Of a stretch of 64,000 nt of DNA, positions 23,544 to 31,715 are shown piece after piece. The notes under the pieces were generated by a model. That model made no database searches. It was given only the letters and a program-made list of their open reading frames with translations, and was not told the origin of the DNA. A program made the translations under genes and the position numbers. The stretch's first letter is position 1; every line of letters starts with the position of its first letter. The DNA comes from DASUPK01 sp963782345 (lineage in GTDB: Bacteria; Actinomycetota; Thermoleophilia; Solirubrobacterales; 70-9): NCBI GenBank assembly GCA_963782345.1, contig CAWAJF010000004.1:545885-609884 (forward strand). The letters run 5' to 3'.

Positions 23544-25958
23544 GTGGGCGCCTTCGCCGGAACCTACGTCTCAGCAGGGATGATCCTGCTCGCGTCCCTG
23601 CTGGTCGGGCGCGCCGTGCTGCTCGCGCTCGGGCGGCGCGAAGCCTCGTTCCTCGAGGGGGCCGTCGGGCTCGCGACCCTGATCCTGGTGTCCTCGGTCG
23701 CGATCCGGCTGCCGGGCGACGAGGCCACCTCGATCGCGTGCTGCGCCGTGCTGGTTGTCGCGTCGATCGTCGTCCTCCTGCTGCGCTCGGAGTCGCTGAT
23801 GGGGCCGGCGGTCGGCATCGCGATTCCCGTCGCGCTGCTCGCCACGCTGCTCGCCTCGTTCCCGTTCATCGCCACCGGCCACATCGGGATCCCCGGGGTC
23901 GGGCTCAACAACGACATGGCCATGCACCTGGTCGACGTCGACTACCTCGTCGACCCGAGCCGCCCCACGCCGCAGAGCGTGATCAACGGCTATCCGCTCG
24001 GCCCGCACAGCCTGGTCGCGACCGTGGTCAGCGTGCTCGGGACCCAGCCCCTCTGGGGCTGGCTCGGGCTGCTGGTCGCGGTGCCGGTGCTGACCGCGAT
24101 CACCGCGCTGGGCGGGCTTCGCGAGCTGCCCGGCGGCCGCCGGCTGCTCGCCGCCGTGCTCGTCGCGCTCGCCTTCCTGACGGCCTCGGCCCTCGGCATC
24201 GCGGGCTTCAAGGAGCTGATCGCGGGGATGTTCCTGATCGCCTTCGCCCTCGGCCTCCGCGAGGTCGAGCGAGAACCCCAGGGCCGGATCGCGATCGTGA
24301 TCGGCCTGGCGCTGATCGCGGCCGCGATGATCCCCGTCTACAGCCTCCCGGGCGTTGCCTGGCTCGCCGTCACCGGGGGGCTCTGGGTCGTCGCCGAGCT
24401 GCTCCAGATCCGGGCGGAGAAGGGTCCCGAGGGTGTCCGCGAAGTCGTGCGCACCTCGATGCGCATCGTCATCCCCGCGGCGATCCTGCTCGTGCTCGCC
24501 GGGATCACGCAGCTCTCGAAGATCATCGACTTCATCCAGTCGGGCTCGATCGGCAACGTCGCCGACACCGACAGCAAGCTCCGCTTCGTCGTCTCGCCGC
24601 TGGAGACGCTCGGCATCTGGCCCAGCGGGAGCTGGCTGCTCGGGACGCACGACGTCACGCATTACTGGATCTTCGGCGCGATCGGGCTGGCCGGCCTCGT
24701 CATCGGACTCGTCTGGTGGATCGGCCGGGCCGACTACGCCGTCCCGGCCGCCGTGCTCTCGGGCATCCTCATCTGGCTCGCGACCAAGTACATCGAGAGC
24801 GGCGGCCTCTACATCCTCGCCAAGGCGGTGGTGGTGCCGGCCTCGGTCGTGATGCTGCTCGTGCTCGCCGCCCTGCTCGCCCCCGGAGGCGGCTGGCCGA
24901 AGCGGATCTTCGCCGCCGTGTTCATCGGCCTGGCCGCCTACTCGAGCTTCCTGGCGCTCCGCGACATGGTGATCGCGCCGCAAACCCGGCTGGAACAGCT
25001 CAGCGAGTTCCAGGACACGGTGGCGGGCCAGAAGGTCCTCGCCCTGACCGGCGACCGCTTCACCGACTACGGGCTGCGGACCGCGGAGGTCGCGAGCCCC
25101 GCCTACAACGCGGAGATCCGCGTCGACTCGGTGGGATCGAAGGCGCAGCGTCTCCCGATCGACTTCGATTCGGTGCCGACGTGGGTCCTCAACGACTACC
25201 CCTACGCGGTCACCACCAGCGCGATCTACCAGAGCCAGGCGCCGCCCGGCTGGACGCTGGCCGATTCCACCCAGTCCTACCGGCTCTGGAGGCGGACCGG
25301 CAAGACGCCGTCGGTCCAGCAGCTTGCGGAGGAGGCCCGTCCCGGCCGCATCTTCCGCTGCAAGAGGCCGAAGTTCCGGGACCTCGTGCATGAGGGCGGC
25401 GAGGCGCTCACCTGGCAGCCGCGCACGGTGATCGCCAAGAGGCTCTACTGGAAGGCCGGCGGCGCCAGCGGGGCCCTGGGCGAGGGTGGCGTGGCCGCCG
25501 CCAAGCGAGCACCGATCGACAACAACCTGGAGCCCGGCCAGACGGCGAGCCAGCAAATCAGCCTCCCGGCGGGGCGCTGGGAGCTGTCGCTGCAGTACGT
25601 CAGCCCGGTCACCGGCGTCACGGTGAAGGCGCCCGGCCTCGAGGTCCATCTGCCCGCGGGCGTCGACGCCGCGATCCCCTATCGGCCCGCTCAGGGCCCC
25701 TATTGGCCGGTCGGCACGATCACGAGCAAGGGAGGGCCGGTCACCGTGAGCGTCACCGCGGACGACGTCAACCGGTTCCAGTCGCTGATCGGCGTGGACG
25801 CGCCCGCCGTGATCGGGAACCTGACCGCGGTCAACCCCGACGGGTTCAAGCTCGTGCCGACGGCCGCCGCCTGCGGGTTGTTCGTCGACCACCTGATCGG
25901 CGTCCCGCAGCGCACGCACACGAAGCAGCAGAGCAAGCAGAAGTCCAGCGGCAAGTAG
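23544..25958 (+). CDS. Large polytopic membrane protein (GT-C-like candidate)
   Basis: The 804-residue product has roughly eleven to thirteen hydrophobic helices in the first 480 residues, among them AGMILLASLLVGRAVLLAL, GIAIPVALLATLLASFPFIA and VVVPASVVMLLVLAALLA. A periplasmic-type domain of about 320 residues follows, and a basic Lys/Gln-rich end (QSKQKSSGK). After the third helix, GLNNDMAMHLVDVDYLVDP places an acidic cluster in the first large loop, as in GT-C glycosyltransferases that use lipid-phosphate sugars. I recognise no named family. As the only polytopic protein among ten cytosolic glycosyltransferases, it could be the polymerase or the final lipid-linked-sugar transferase; this is inference. 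Confidence 0.75.
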   Translation: MGAFAGTYVSAGMILLASLLVGRAVLLALGRREASFLEGAVGLATLILVSSVAIRLPGDEATSIACCAVLVVASIVVLLLRSESLMGPAVGIAIPVALLATLLASFPFIATGHIGIPGVGLNNDMAMHLVDVDYLVDPSRPTPQSVINGYPLGPHSLVATVVSVLGTQPLWGWLGLLVAVPVLTAITALGGLRELPGGRRLLAAVLVALAFLTASALGIAGFKELIAGMFLIAFALGLREVEREPQGRIAIVIGLALIAAAMIPVYSLPGVAWLAVTGGLWVVAELLQIRAEKGPEGVREVVRTSMRIVIPAAILLVLAGITQLSKIIDFIQSGSIGNVADTDSKLRFVVSPLETLGIWPSGSWLLGTHDVTHYWIFGAIGLAGLVIGLVWWIGRADYAVPAAVLSGILIWLATKYIESGGLYILAKAVVVPASVVMLLVLAALLAPGGGWPKRIFAAVFIGLAAYSSFLALRDMVIAPQTRLEQLSEFQDTVAGQKVLALTGDRFTDYGLRTAEVASPAYNAEIRVDSVGSKAQRLPIDFDSVPTWVLNDYPYAVTTSAIYQSQAPPGWTLADSTQSYRLWRRTGKTPSVQQLAEEARPGRIFRCKRPKFRDLVHEGGEALTWQPRTVIAKRLYWKAGGASGALGEGGVAAAKRAPIDNNLEPGQTASQQISLPAGRWELSLQYVSPVTGVTVKAPGLEVHLPAGVDAAIPYRPAQGPYWPVGTITSKGGPVTVSVTADDVNRFQSLIGVDAPAVIGNLTAVNPDGFKLVPTAAACGLFVDHLIGVPQRTHTKQQSKQKSSGK

Positions 25959-25967
25959 CCGCCTCCC

Positions 25968-25973
25968 TAACAT
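25968..25973 (+). promoter_or_regulatory. Candidate -10 element TAACAT before the UDP-sugar dehydrogenase
   Basis: TAACAT is followed by seven bases and the ATG at 25981. It overlaps the alternative upstream ATG at 25972, so if used it makes 25981 the start, which agrees with the family N-terminus. Confidence 0.45.
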
Positions 25974-25980
25974 GGCGCGC

Positions 25981-27228
25981 ATGAGAGTGGGAGTCGTAGG
26001 GCTCGGGTACGTCGGCCTGCCGCTGGCCGTTGCCTTCGCCGAGGCGGGCAACGAGGTGGTGGGCCTGGACGCCGATCCGCGCAAGGTCGATGCCCTCGAC
26101 GAGGGCCGCAGCTACGTCGAGGACGTGGCCTCGGAGCGCCTCGCCGCGCTCGAGGGCCGCCTCACCGCGACCAGCCGGTATCCCGACCTGAGCTCCTGCG
26201 ACGCCGTGATCATCTGCGTCCCGACGCCGCTCACGAACTCCCGCGAGCCGGACCTGAGCTACATGGTCGACGCCGCGACCTCGCTCGCCGCCGTGCTCCA
26301 GAAGGGCCAGCTGATCGTGCTGGAGTCGACCACGTATCCGGGAACGACCCGCGAGCGGCTGCGCCCGATCCTCGAGGAGTCCGGGCTCGCCGCCGGTCGC
26401 GATTTCCACCTCGCCTTCTCGCCCGAGCGGATCGACCCCGGCCGCACCGACTTCACGATCCGGACGACGCCCAAGGTCGTCGGCGGCGTCAACGAGGCCT
26501 CGACGAAGCGCGCCGTCGAGCTCTACTCGCTGGTCTGCGACGAGGTGATCGAGGTGAGCAACCCCGACGCCGCGGAGCTCTCGAAGCTGCTCGAGAACAT
26601 CTTCCGCTCGGTCAACATCGCGCTCGTCAACGAGATGGCGATGCTCTGCGAGAGGCTCGGGATCGACGTCTGGGAGGTGATCGACGCCGCGGCCTCCAAG
26701 CCCTTCGGGTTCATGCGCTTCGACCCGGGCCCCGGCATGGGCGGCCACTGTCTGCCGGTCGACCCCTTCTACCTCTCCTACAAGGCCCGCGAGCACGACT
26801 TCTACACCGAGTTCATCGAGCTGGCAGGGAAGATCAACCAGAACCAGCCGCACTGGTGCGTCCGCCGGATCGAGCGGGTGCTGAACGATGCCGGCAAGGC
26901 GACCAACGGCGCGAAGGTCCTGCTGCTCGGTGTGTCCTACAAGGCCGGGGTCGGCGACATCCGCGAGTCGCCGGCGCTGAAGATCATCCGGCTGCTCCGC
27001 GAGCTTGGCGCCGATGTCTCATTCCACGATCCGCACGTGCCGGAGGTGCCCGACCTGGATTTGGCCTCGGCTCCGCTGGAGGAGTCGGTCACATCGGCCG
27101 ACCTCGTCTGCATCGTCACCGCGCACCCCTCGATCGACTACCGGCGGGTGGTCGACGATTCCTCGCTGGTCCTCGACTTCCGCGGCGTCACCCGCGGGAT
27201 CGAGGCGGCGAACCTCGTGCGGCTGTAG
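25981..27228 (+). CDS. UDP-N-acetylglucosamine/UDP-glucose-type nucleotide-sugar 6-dehydrogenase (WbpA/WecC family)
   Basis: The 415-residue product begins MRVGVVGLGYVGLPLAVAFAEAG (NAD loop). It continues with VIICVPTPL, VLESTTYPGTT, FSPERIDPG, the middle-domain block AELSKLLENIFRSVNIALVNE, then GPGMGGHCLPVDPFYLSYK carrying the catalytic cysteine of GGHC, and GVSYKAGVGDIRESPA in the C-terminal UDP-binding domain. The enzyme oxidises C6 of a UDP-sugar to a carboxylate in two NAD-dependent steps. GGHCLPVDP and FRSVNIALVNE resemble the UDP-HexNAc dehydrogenases (WbpA, WecC) more than UDP-glucose dehydrogenases, which fits the acetamido-sugar genes at 2496-8999. It probably makes the uronic acid for UDP-GlcNAc3NAcA/ManNAc3NAcA. 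Confidence 0.92.
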   Translation: MRVGVVGLGYVGLPLAVAFAEAGNEVVGLDADPRKVDALDEGRSYVEDVASERLAALEGRLTATSRYPDLSSCDAVIICVPTPLTNSREPDLSYMVDAATSLAAVLQKGQLIVLESTTYPGTTRERLRPILEESGLAAGRDFHLAFSPERIDPGRTDFTIRTTPKVVGGVNEASTKRAVELYSLVCDEVIEVSNPDAAELSKLLENIFRSVNIALVNEMAMLCERLGIDVWEVIDAAASKPFGFMRFDPGPGMGGHCLPVDPFYLSYKAREHDFYTEFIELAGKINQNQPHWCVRRIERVLNDAGKATNGAKVLLLGVSYKAGVGDIRESPALKIIRLLRELGADVSFHDPHVPEVPDLDLASAPLEESVTSADLVCIVTAHPSIDYRRVVDDSSLVLDFRGVTRGIEAANLVRL

Positions 27229-27235
27229 CGCGCGC

Positions 27236-27943
27236 GTGTCCGAGTCGCTATCGATTCCGAGCCGCTTCAACGGGCCGCTGGAGAGCGGCAACGGCGGGTA
27301 TTGCTCGGGCGTCGCCGCCGGTTTCCTCGAGGGTGCCGTGGAGGTCAGCCTGCGGCGTCCGGTGCCGCTCGACACGCTCATGGACATCGTGCGCGACGGC
27401 GACGACTCGCTGCGTCTGCTCGATGGCGAGACACTCGTGATCGAGGCGCGCTCGGCGCCCGAGTTCGAGGTCGAGGTGCCCGCGCCGGTCGCCCGCGATG
27501 AGGCGCGAGCGGCCGCAGGGCGCTACAGGGGGCTCTCTGACGGTGTCTTCAGTCGCTGCTTCGTCTGCGGGCGCGCGCGCCACGACGCGTTCGGGGTGTT
27601 TGCGGGCGCCGTCGAGGACTGCGAGCTCGTCGCCTCGCCGTGGACGCCACCTTCGTGGACGGCCGACTCGGACGGGCATGTGCGCCCCGAGTTCATCTGG
27701 GCCGTTCTCGATTGCCCCACCTACTTCGCGGCCTACATGAGCGGGGATCTGCCGATGAGCGTGCTCGGCAGGCTCACCGCCCGGATCGATGCGCCCGTGG
27801 TCGCCGGTGAGGAGCAGATCGTGATCGCCTGGCCGATCGGGGCCGACGGCCGGAAGCGTCACGCCGGGTCGGCCGTGCTGTCGGCCGACGGCGAGTACCT
27901 CGCCGTCGCGCGTGCGCTCCTGATCGAGCCGCGGGAGCAGTAA
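27236..27943 (+). CDS. Hotdog-fold thioesterase-like protein
   Basis: The product (235 residues, GTG start) has two halves suggestive of a double hotdog: FNGPLESGNGGYCSGVAA with VEVSLRRPVPLDTLMDI in the first, and PEFIWAVLDCPTYFAAYM, LTARIDAPVVAGEEQIVIAWP and GSAVLSADGEYLAVARALLI in the second, which look like the strands of a PaaI/4HBT-type thioesterase. The insert SRCFVCGRARHDAFG holds a CxxC pair. Predicted to hydrolyse or bind acyl-CoA thioesters; the substrate is unknown and no catalytic acid is certain. It starts eight bases after the dehydrogenase stop, so it may be cotranscribed with the glycan locus by chance. Confidence 0.55.
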   Translation: MSESLSIPSRFNGPLESGNGGYCSGVAAGFLEGAVEVSLRRPVPLDTLMDIVRDGDDSLRLLDGETLVIEARSAPEFEVEVPAPVARDEARAAAGRYRGLSDGVFSRCFVCGRARHDAFGVFAGAVEDCELVASPWTPPSWTADSDGHVRPEFIWAVLDCPTYFAAYMSGDLPMSVLGRLTARIDAPVVAGEEQIVIAWPIGADGRKRHAGSAVLSADGEYLAVARALLIEPREQ

Positions 27944-27955
27944 GGCCGGCAGGAG

Positions 27956-28462
27956 TTAGTGCACGGCCTTGCCGTTCGGGCGGAGCACGTACCAGTAGCC
28001 ACCGAACTCGTCTACGGCCTGGCAGAGGACCTGCCCGGGCTTCCGGTCCCCCTCGTAGTGGTAGACGGGGTGGCCGGCGTAGGTGGCCTGGAGCTTCCCG
28101 TCTGCGCGGCGCGTCGTGCCGGCCAGCCCGGGCTTCGCTCCTGAGGTCGCCCTCGGCTTCGCCTTGACGATGTACGGCGGCCAGGCGGTCGCGCAGTCTC
28201 CGGCGCAGCCGCTGCGCTTGCCCTTGTCCGCTGTGAAGAGGTAGAGGGCCTTGCCGTGGCCGTCGGCGAGGATGCGGCCGTAGTCGCTCGAGACCACCTT
28301 CAGCTTGGGGCCGCGGGCGCGGGGGGCCACGGCGGTCGTCGCCGCGCTGCGGGTTGCCGCGGACGCGGTGGGGTCGTCATTGGCGCTGGAGCTCGATGAG
28401 CCACATCCGGCGAAGGCCGCCGCTGCCACCAGTGCGGGTGGAACGATCTTCAAATTGGTCAT
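27956..28462 (-). CDS. Secreted lipoprotein with 'secreted repeat' domains (Lipoprotein_15 type)
   Basis: The product is 168 residues. After a short n-region a hydrophobic stretch ends in AAAFAGCGSSSSS, a lipobox with the acylated Cys at about residue 20, followed by a Ser/Thr/Ala-rich linker. The body has two related units: KALYLFTADKGKRSGCAGDCATAWPP and GHPVYHYEGDRKPGQVLCQAVDEFGGYWYVL. The pattern Y-L-Y-F/T-x-D-x9-C-x3-C-x3-WPP is that of Lipoprotein_15, a secreted unit of unknown function found across actinobacteria. Expected on the outer face of the membrane. ATG 28462 is chosen; GTG 28468 is two codons upstream. Confidence 0.82.
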   Translation of the reverse strand: MTNLKIVPPALVAAAAFAGCGSSSSSANDDPTASAATRSAATTAVAPRARGPKLKVVSSDYGRILADGHGKALYLFTADKGKRSGCAGDCATAWPPYIVKAKPRATSGAKPGLAGTTRRADGKLQATYAGHPVYHYEGDRKPGQVLCQAVDEFGGYWYVLRPNGKAVH

Positions 28463-28559
28463 GGCCACGAGTCCCGCGATCCCTCAGGGCGTTACAACGG
28501 CTCCTGCATGTAACGCGATTGAGCCGACCCGTGACGATGAGCGAAACGAGAGGAGAGTC

Positions 28560-28841
28560 ATGGACGAGACCGCCAAGAGGGTCAGCGAATTGCTCCACGA
28601 AGCGGGCGAGACCCACCACATCGTCTTCCGGATCACCGACGGCGAGGACGCCGACTGGGCGTCGTGGTACTCGGACTGGTTGCTCGATCACTCCGAGCTG
28701 CCAAGTCTGCTGGGAGGGGCGCCCGTGCGCAGTCACCTCGTCGCCGAGCTCGTCGCCCTCGAGCAGGAGTTCGGGGCGGGCACGGGCTGGGAGGACAGCT
28801 ACGCGGAGAGGGTGGTCGAGCGGTTTAGGGTTCAGGGCTGA
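28560..28841 (+). CDS. Small conserved protein of unknown function
   Basis: This 93-residue acidic protein (MDETAKRVSELLHEAGETH...) has no signal peptide or membrane segment. Its composition (VFRITDGEDADWASWYSDWLL, LVAELVALEQEF) suggests an all-helical soluble fold. GAGGAGAG about six bases upstream is a clear ribosome-binding site and fixes the ATG at 28560, making the longer in-frame start at 28305 a shadow. The next gene begins one base into its stop (TGATG). I recall similar short acidic proteins in soil actinobacteria but know no function. Confidence 0.7.
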   Translation: MDETAKRVSELLHEAGETHHIVFRITDGEDADWASWYSDWLLDHSELPSLLGGAPVRSHLVAELVALEQEFGAGTGWEDSYAERVVERFRVQG

Positions 28842-29710
28842 TGGCGAACCCGCGAGCAGAGGCCGAGGACATGCTGGGCGGCGACTACGAGGCGCGGGTG
28901 CTCGAGCCCTCGCCCCCCGCCGTCACCGAGCCGCCGTACGCGGACGATCCGATCCATCCGGGCGAGGTGCCCGAGGGCCGCAGGCTGGTCTCTCCCGTAC
29001 ACAACCGCGGCGACCTCACCTGGGATGAGATCGCGACCGAGGAACCGGAGCTCGTCCCCTGGTGCGCCGAGCGCTGGCTCGGCGCCTGGAAGCGGCTTGA
29101 GCCGCTTCCCGCGAAGTTCGCCGAGACGCGGGTGGCGCTGCACAGGGTCGCGGAGGGCGTCGTCGCCCCGGCCCGTCTTCCCGCCAACGAGATCGCGCTG
29201 CGCTACACGCGCGGCGGCTTCGGCACTCCCTTCTTCGAGCAGGACGGCGTGGACTGCCAGGTGCGCGTCGAACATGGAGAGCTGGTGCGCCAGATGGGTG
29301 CCGAGGAGACGCGCGAGCCCCTTCCCGGCGTCGATCGCGCCGCCGCGACGGCGCTCGGCGACTTCTTCGGCCTCGCCTGCTCGGTGCTCGAGCAGCTCAG
29401 GGCCGACGAGGGCGACGGCGATCCGTCCCTCGTCCAACTCTGGCCCGAGCACTTCGACATCGCGATCGAGCTCGGCTTGGAGGCCGCCGGCCAGCGCGCG
29501 AACTTCGGCGCATCTCCGGGGGACGAGCAGCACGACGAGCCCTACCTCTACGTCGGGCCGTGGGCCGCGGAGGTCTCGGGCGAGCTCTGGAACGCCACGG
29601 GCTTCAAGGGTGCCGAGCTGCGCTATTCGGAGTTGATCGCCGGCGGCGACCACCGCCGTGCGGCGCTCGACTTCATGGACCAGCGCTATCGCGCCCTGCG
29701 GGACGGCTGA
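28841..29710 (+). CDS. Uncharacterised conserved protein
   Basis: The 289-residue soluble protein contains DPIHPGEVPEGRRLVSPVHNRGD near residue 40, LRYTRGGFGTPFFEQDG near residue 120 and LWPEHFDIAIELG with GASPGDEQHDEPYLYVGPWA near residue 215. The last block, with its HFD and GD-HDEPY residues, could be a metal or substrate pocket but matches no family I can name. It starts on the last base of the preceding stop codon, so the two are coupled and may work together. No transport or DNA-binding signature is visible. Confidence 0.65.
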   Translation: MANPRAEAEDMLGGDYEARVLEPSPPAVTEPPYADDPIHPGEVPEGRRLVSPVHNRGDLTWDEIATEEPELVPWCAERWLGAWKRLEPLPAKFAETRVALHRVAEGVVAPARLPANEIALRYTRGGFGTPFFEQDGVDCQVRVEHGELVRQMGAEETREPLPGVDRAAATALGDFFGLACSVLEQLRADEGDGDPSLVQLWPEHFDIAIELGLEAAGQRANFGASPGDEQHDEPYLYVGPWAAEVSGELWNATGFKGAELRYSELIAGGDHRRAALDFMDQRYRALRDG

Positions 29711-29716
29711 CCGGCG

Positions 29717-30550
29717 GTGAGCCGCGCCGGGGGCTTGGGCCTCGCAACGCTCGCGCTCTGCGCCACGGCGCTGGCCTGGGCCCCGGGCGCGGGCGGTGCC
29801 ACACAATCCCCGCGGATCGTCGGCGGTGGCAAGGCGAATGCCGCCGGCTGGCAGTTCGCCGTCGCCCTCACCCAGAGGCGACGCTTAATCTGCAGCGGCT
29901 CGCTGATCGCGCCGACCAAGGTGCTGACCGCCGCCCACTGCGTGAAGGTCGGCAAGCACAAGCGGCTCTCGGTCCTGGCGGGCAGTCCCTGGATCTCACC
30001 GCACAGGCGGCGACCCAGGATCAAGGTCACCGGCGTCGCCATCGATCCGGCTTACAACGGCCACAAGGACGCCCACGACTTCTCCGTCCTGACGCTGGCG
30101 CGCGTCCCCGACGCCCGGCCGGTCGTCCTCGCGACACCGGCTGAGTCCAAGGCGGCGACCCGGCCGGGACGGATCGTCCGCTCCGCCGGCTGGGGCACCC
30201 GCAGCGCTTGGGGCCTCAACGTGGCGAGGCGGCTGAAGACGACCAAGGAGCGCATCTACCCGGCCCGCAAGTGCGACCGGGCCTACGGCAAGTCACGGGG
30301 CTTCCAGCAGGCCGCGATGATCTGCGCGCTCGGCAAGCGGATCCGCCGGATCCACAGCCGCCTTCCCTACAGAACCACGTCGTGCGAGGGCGACAGCGGT
30401 GGGCCGCTGGTCGCAGACACCCCCGACGGGTCGCGGCTGGTCGGAGCCGTCAGCTCCGGCGCCTTTCCGTGCGGCCTGCGCGGCCCGAGCATCTACGCGC
30501 GGGTGGTCAACCGGCTGGGGTTCATCCAGCGAGCGATGGCTGCTCCCTAG
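29717..30550 (+). CDS. Secreted trypsin-like serine protease (family S1)
   Basis: The 277-residue product has a signal peptide (GLGLATLALCATALAWAPGAGG) and the mature N-terminus IVGG. All three members of the catalytic triad are visible: His in VLTAAHCV, Asp in AHDFSVLTL, Ser in CEGDSGGPL. Cysteines in SGSLIAPT/AAHC and IC/SC positions should form the usual disulfides. The residue six before the catalytic Ser is the position that sets trypsin-like specificity, but alignment would be needed. It starts 7 bases after the previous gene from a GTG. The protease is probably secreted; the substrate is unknown. Confidence 0.9.
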   Translation: MSRAGGLGLATLALCATALAWAPGAGGATQSPRIVGGGKANAAGWQFAVALTQRRRLICSGSLIAPTKVLTAAHCVKVGKHKRLSVLAGSPWISPHRRRPRIKVTGVAIDPAYNGHKDAHDFSVLTLARVPDARPVVLATPAESKAATRPGRIVRSAGWGTRSAWGLNVARRLKTTKERIYPARKCDRAYGKSRGFQQAAMICALGKRIRRIHSRLPYRTTSCEGDSGGPLVADTPDGSRLVGAVSSGAFPCGLRGPSIYARVVNRLGFIQRAMAAP

Positions 30551-30563
30551 CCGGGGGGCCGGA

Positions 30564-30637
30564 AGCCCAGGGCCGGATTCGAACCGGCGACCCCTTCATT
30601 ACGAGTGAAGTGCTCTGGCCAACTGAGCTACCTGGGC
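30564..30637 (-). tRNA. tRNA-Thr (anticodon CGU)
   Basis: On the minus strand the gene folds fully: acceptor stem GCCCAGG pairs with CCTGGGC, D-arm GCTC...GAGC, anticodon stem CTTCA with TGAAG around the loop CTCGTAA (anticodon CGT, decoding ACG), variable loop GGGTC, and T-arm GCCGG-TTCGAAT-CCGGC. The discriminator base is T and no CCA is encoded. It lies in the 122-base gap between the protease and the enoyl-CoA hydratase, on the opposite strand from both. Confidence 0.97.
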
Positions 30638-30658
30638 GCTGATACTGGGCGGCGATTG

Positions 30659-30664
30659 TAGGGT
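30659..30664 (+). promoter_or_regulatory. Candidate -10 element TAGGGT before the enoyl-CoA hydratase
   Basis: TAGGGT is followed by eight bases and the ATG at 30673. There is no SD in that interval. Confidence 0.4.
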
Positions 30665-30672
30665 CCCCGTTG

Positions 30673-31440
30673 ATGAACGAGCAGCCACTGATCACCGAGC
30701 GGCGCGACCGGATCCTGCTGATCACCCTGAACCGGCCCGACGCCCGCAACGCCGTCAACCTGGCGATGGCCGAGGCGATGGCCGCCGCCCTCGACGAGCT
30801 CGACGGCGACGACGCGCTCAGCGTCGGCGTGATCGCCGGCGAGGGCAAGGGCTTCAGCTCCGGGATGGACCTGAAGGCATTTGCGACCGGCGAGCGCCCC
30901 TGGGCGGGCGACCGCGGGTTCGCCGGGATCGTCCAGAAGCCCGCCGAGAAGCCGCTGATCGCCGCGATCGAAGGCTTCGCCGTCGCCGGCGGGCTGGAGA
31001 TCGCGCTCGCCTGCGACCTGATCGTCGCCGCGAAGAACGCGAAGCTGGGCGTACCGGAGGTGAGACGAGGACTGGTCGCCGCCGGAGGCGCGCTGCGCCA
31101 GCTCCCACGGCGGCTGCCGGCTGCGATCGCGATGGAGCTCGCGCTCACGGGGGAGACGATCACGGCCGAGCGCGCCGCGGAGCTCGGCCTCGTCAACCGG
31201 CTCGCCGAGCCGGGAGCCGCGCTCGACACCGCGCTGGAGCTCGCCGGCCAGCTCGCCGAGAACGCGCCGCTCGCATTGAGGGCTTCGAAGAGCGTCCTGC
31301 GGCAGCAGTGGTCCTGGGACGACGAGACCTTCTGGCAAAAACAGGGCGAGATCACCGGACCGGTGTTCACCTCCGAGGACGCCATCGAGGGCGCCACGGC
31401 CTTCAGCGAGAAGCGAGCGCCAAACTGGCGGGGGCGCTAG
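30673..31440 (+). CDS. Enoyl-CoA hydratase/isomerase (crotonase family)
   Basis: The 255-residue product is a full-length crotonase. It has LITLNRPDARNAVNLAMAEAM, the oxyanion-hole segment GKGFSSGMDLKAF, then KPLIAAIEGFAVAGGLEIALACDLIVAA (second oxyanion glycine and the region of the catalytic glutamates), KLGVPEVRRGLVAAGGA and the C-terminal helices. Expected to hydrate 2-enoyl-CoA or act on a related acyl-CoA in beta-oxidation or amino-acid degradation. Exact specificity depends on two glutamates; E at IEGFAV and E in VPEVRRG are in the right regions. The ATG at 30673 directly follows a TTG at 30670. Confidence 0.92.
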   Translation: MNEQPLITERRDRILLITLNRPDARNAVNLAMAEAMAAALDELDGDDALSVGVIAGEGKGFSSGMDLKAFATGERPWAGDRGFAGIVQKPAEKPLIAAIEGFAVAGGLEIALACDLIVAAKNAKLGVPEVRRGLVAAGGALRQLPRRLPAAIAMELALTGETITAERAAELGLVNRLAEPGAALDTALELAGQLAENAPLALRASKSVLRQQWSWDDETFWQKQGEITGPVFTSEDAIEGATAFSEKRAPNWRGR

Positions 31441-31715
31441 GGCTGTCACTCGGGCTACTCGCCGGGATCCAAAGCGCTGCTTTGCATTGCGACGGTGGCG
31501 CTTTTCCGATCACGGCTCCTTCTCGCGCATTGCAGGCGTGAGTGATCAAATCCATGTGGACCTCCGTGGGGTGAAGGCGACAACGCTTCCGACGTCCAAA
31601 TCTCAATCGTGGCGGGTTGGCACTGAAGCGTGGCTGCGCCGGCAGCTCCCGCCGGCCGGCGCCGGGGGTGGCTCGGCGGTCAGGCTCCCGGGATTCGGCG
31701 GAAAGGGATCCTCGC
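31441..31715. other. Intergenic, no gene found
   Basis: This 275-base gap between the convergent enoyl-CoA hydratase and collagen-like genes has no convincing ORF, tRNA or clear promoter. A GC-rich inverted segment, CGCCGGCAGCTCCCGCCGGCC, lies near its end and might form a hairpin behind the minus-strand gene, but it lacks a T-run. Confidence 0.4.

Noticed and set aside
23571..26084. 837-codon open frame on the minus strand opposite the polytopic protein
   Set aside because: It is dominated by Arg, Asp, Gly and Ala with no signal, helix or motif, while the plus strand has clear membrane helices. It is a GC-rich antisense shadow.
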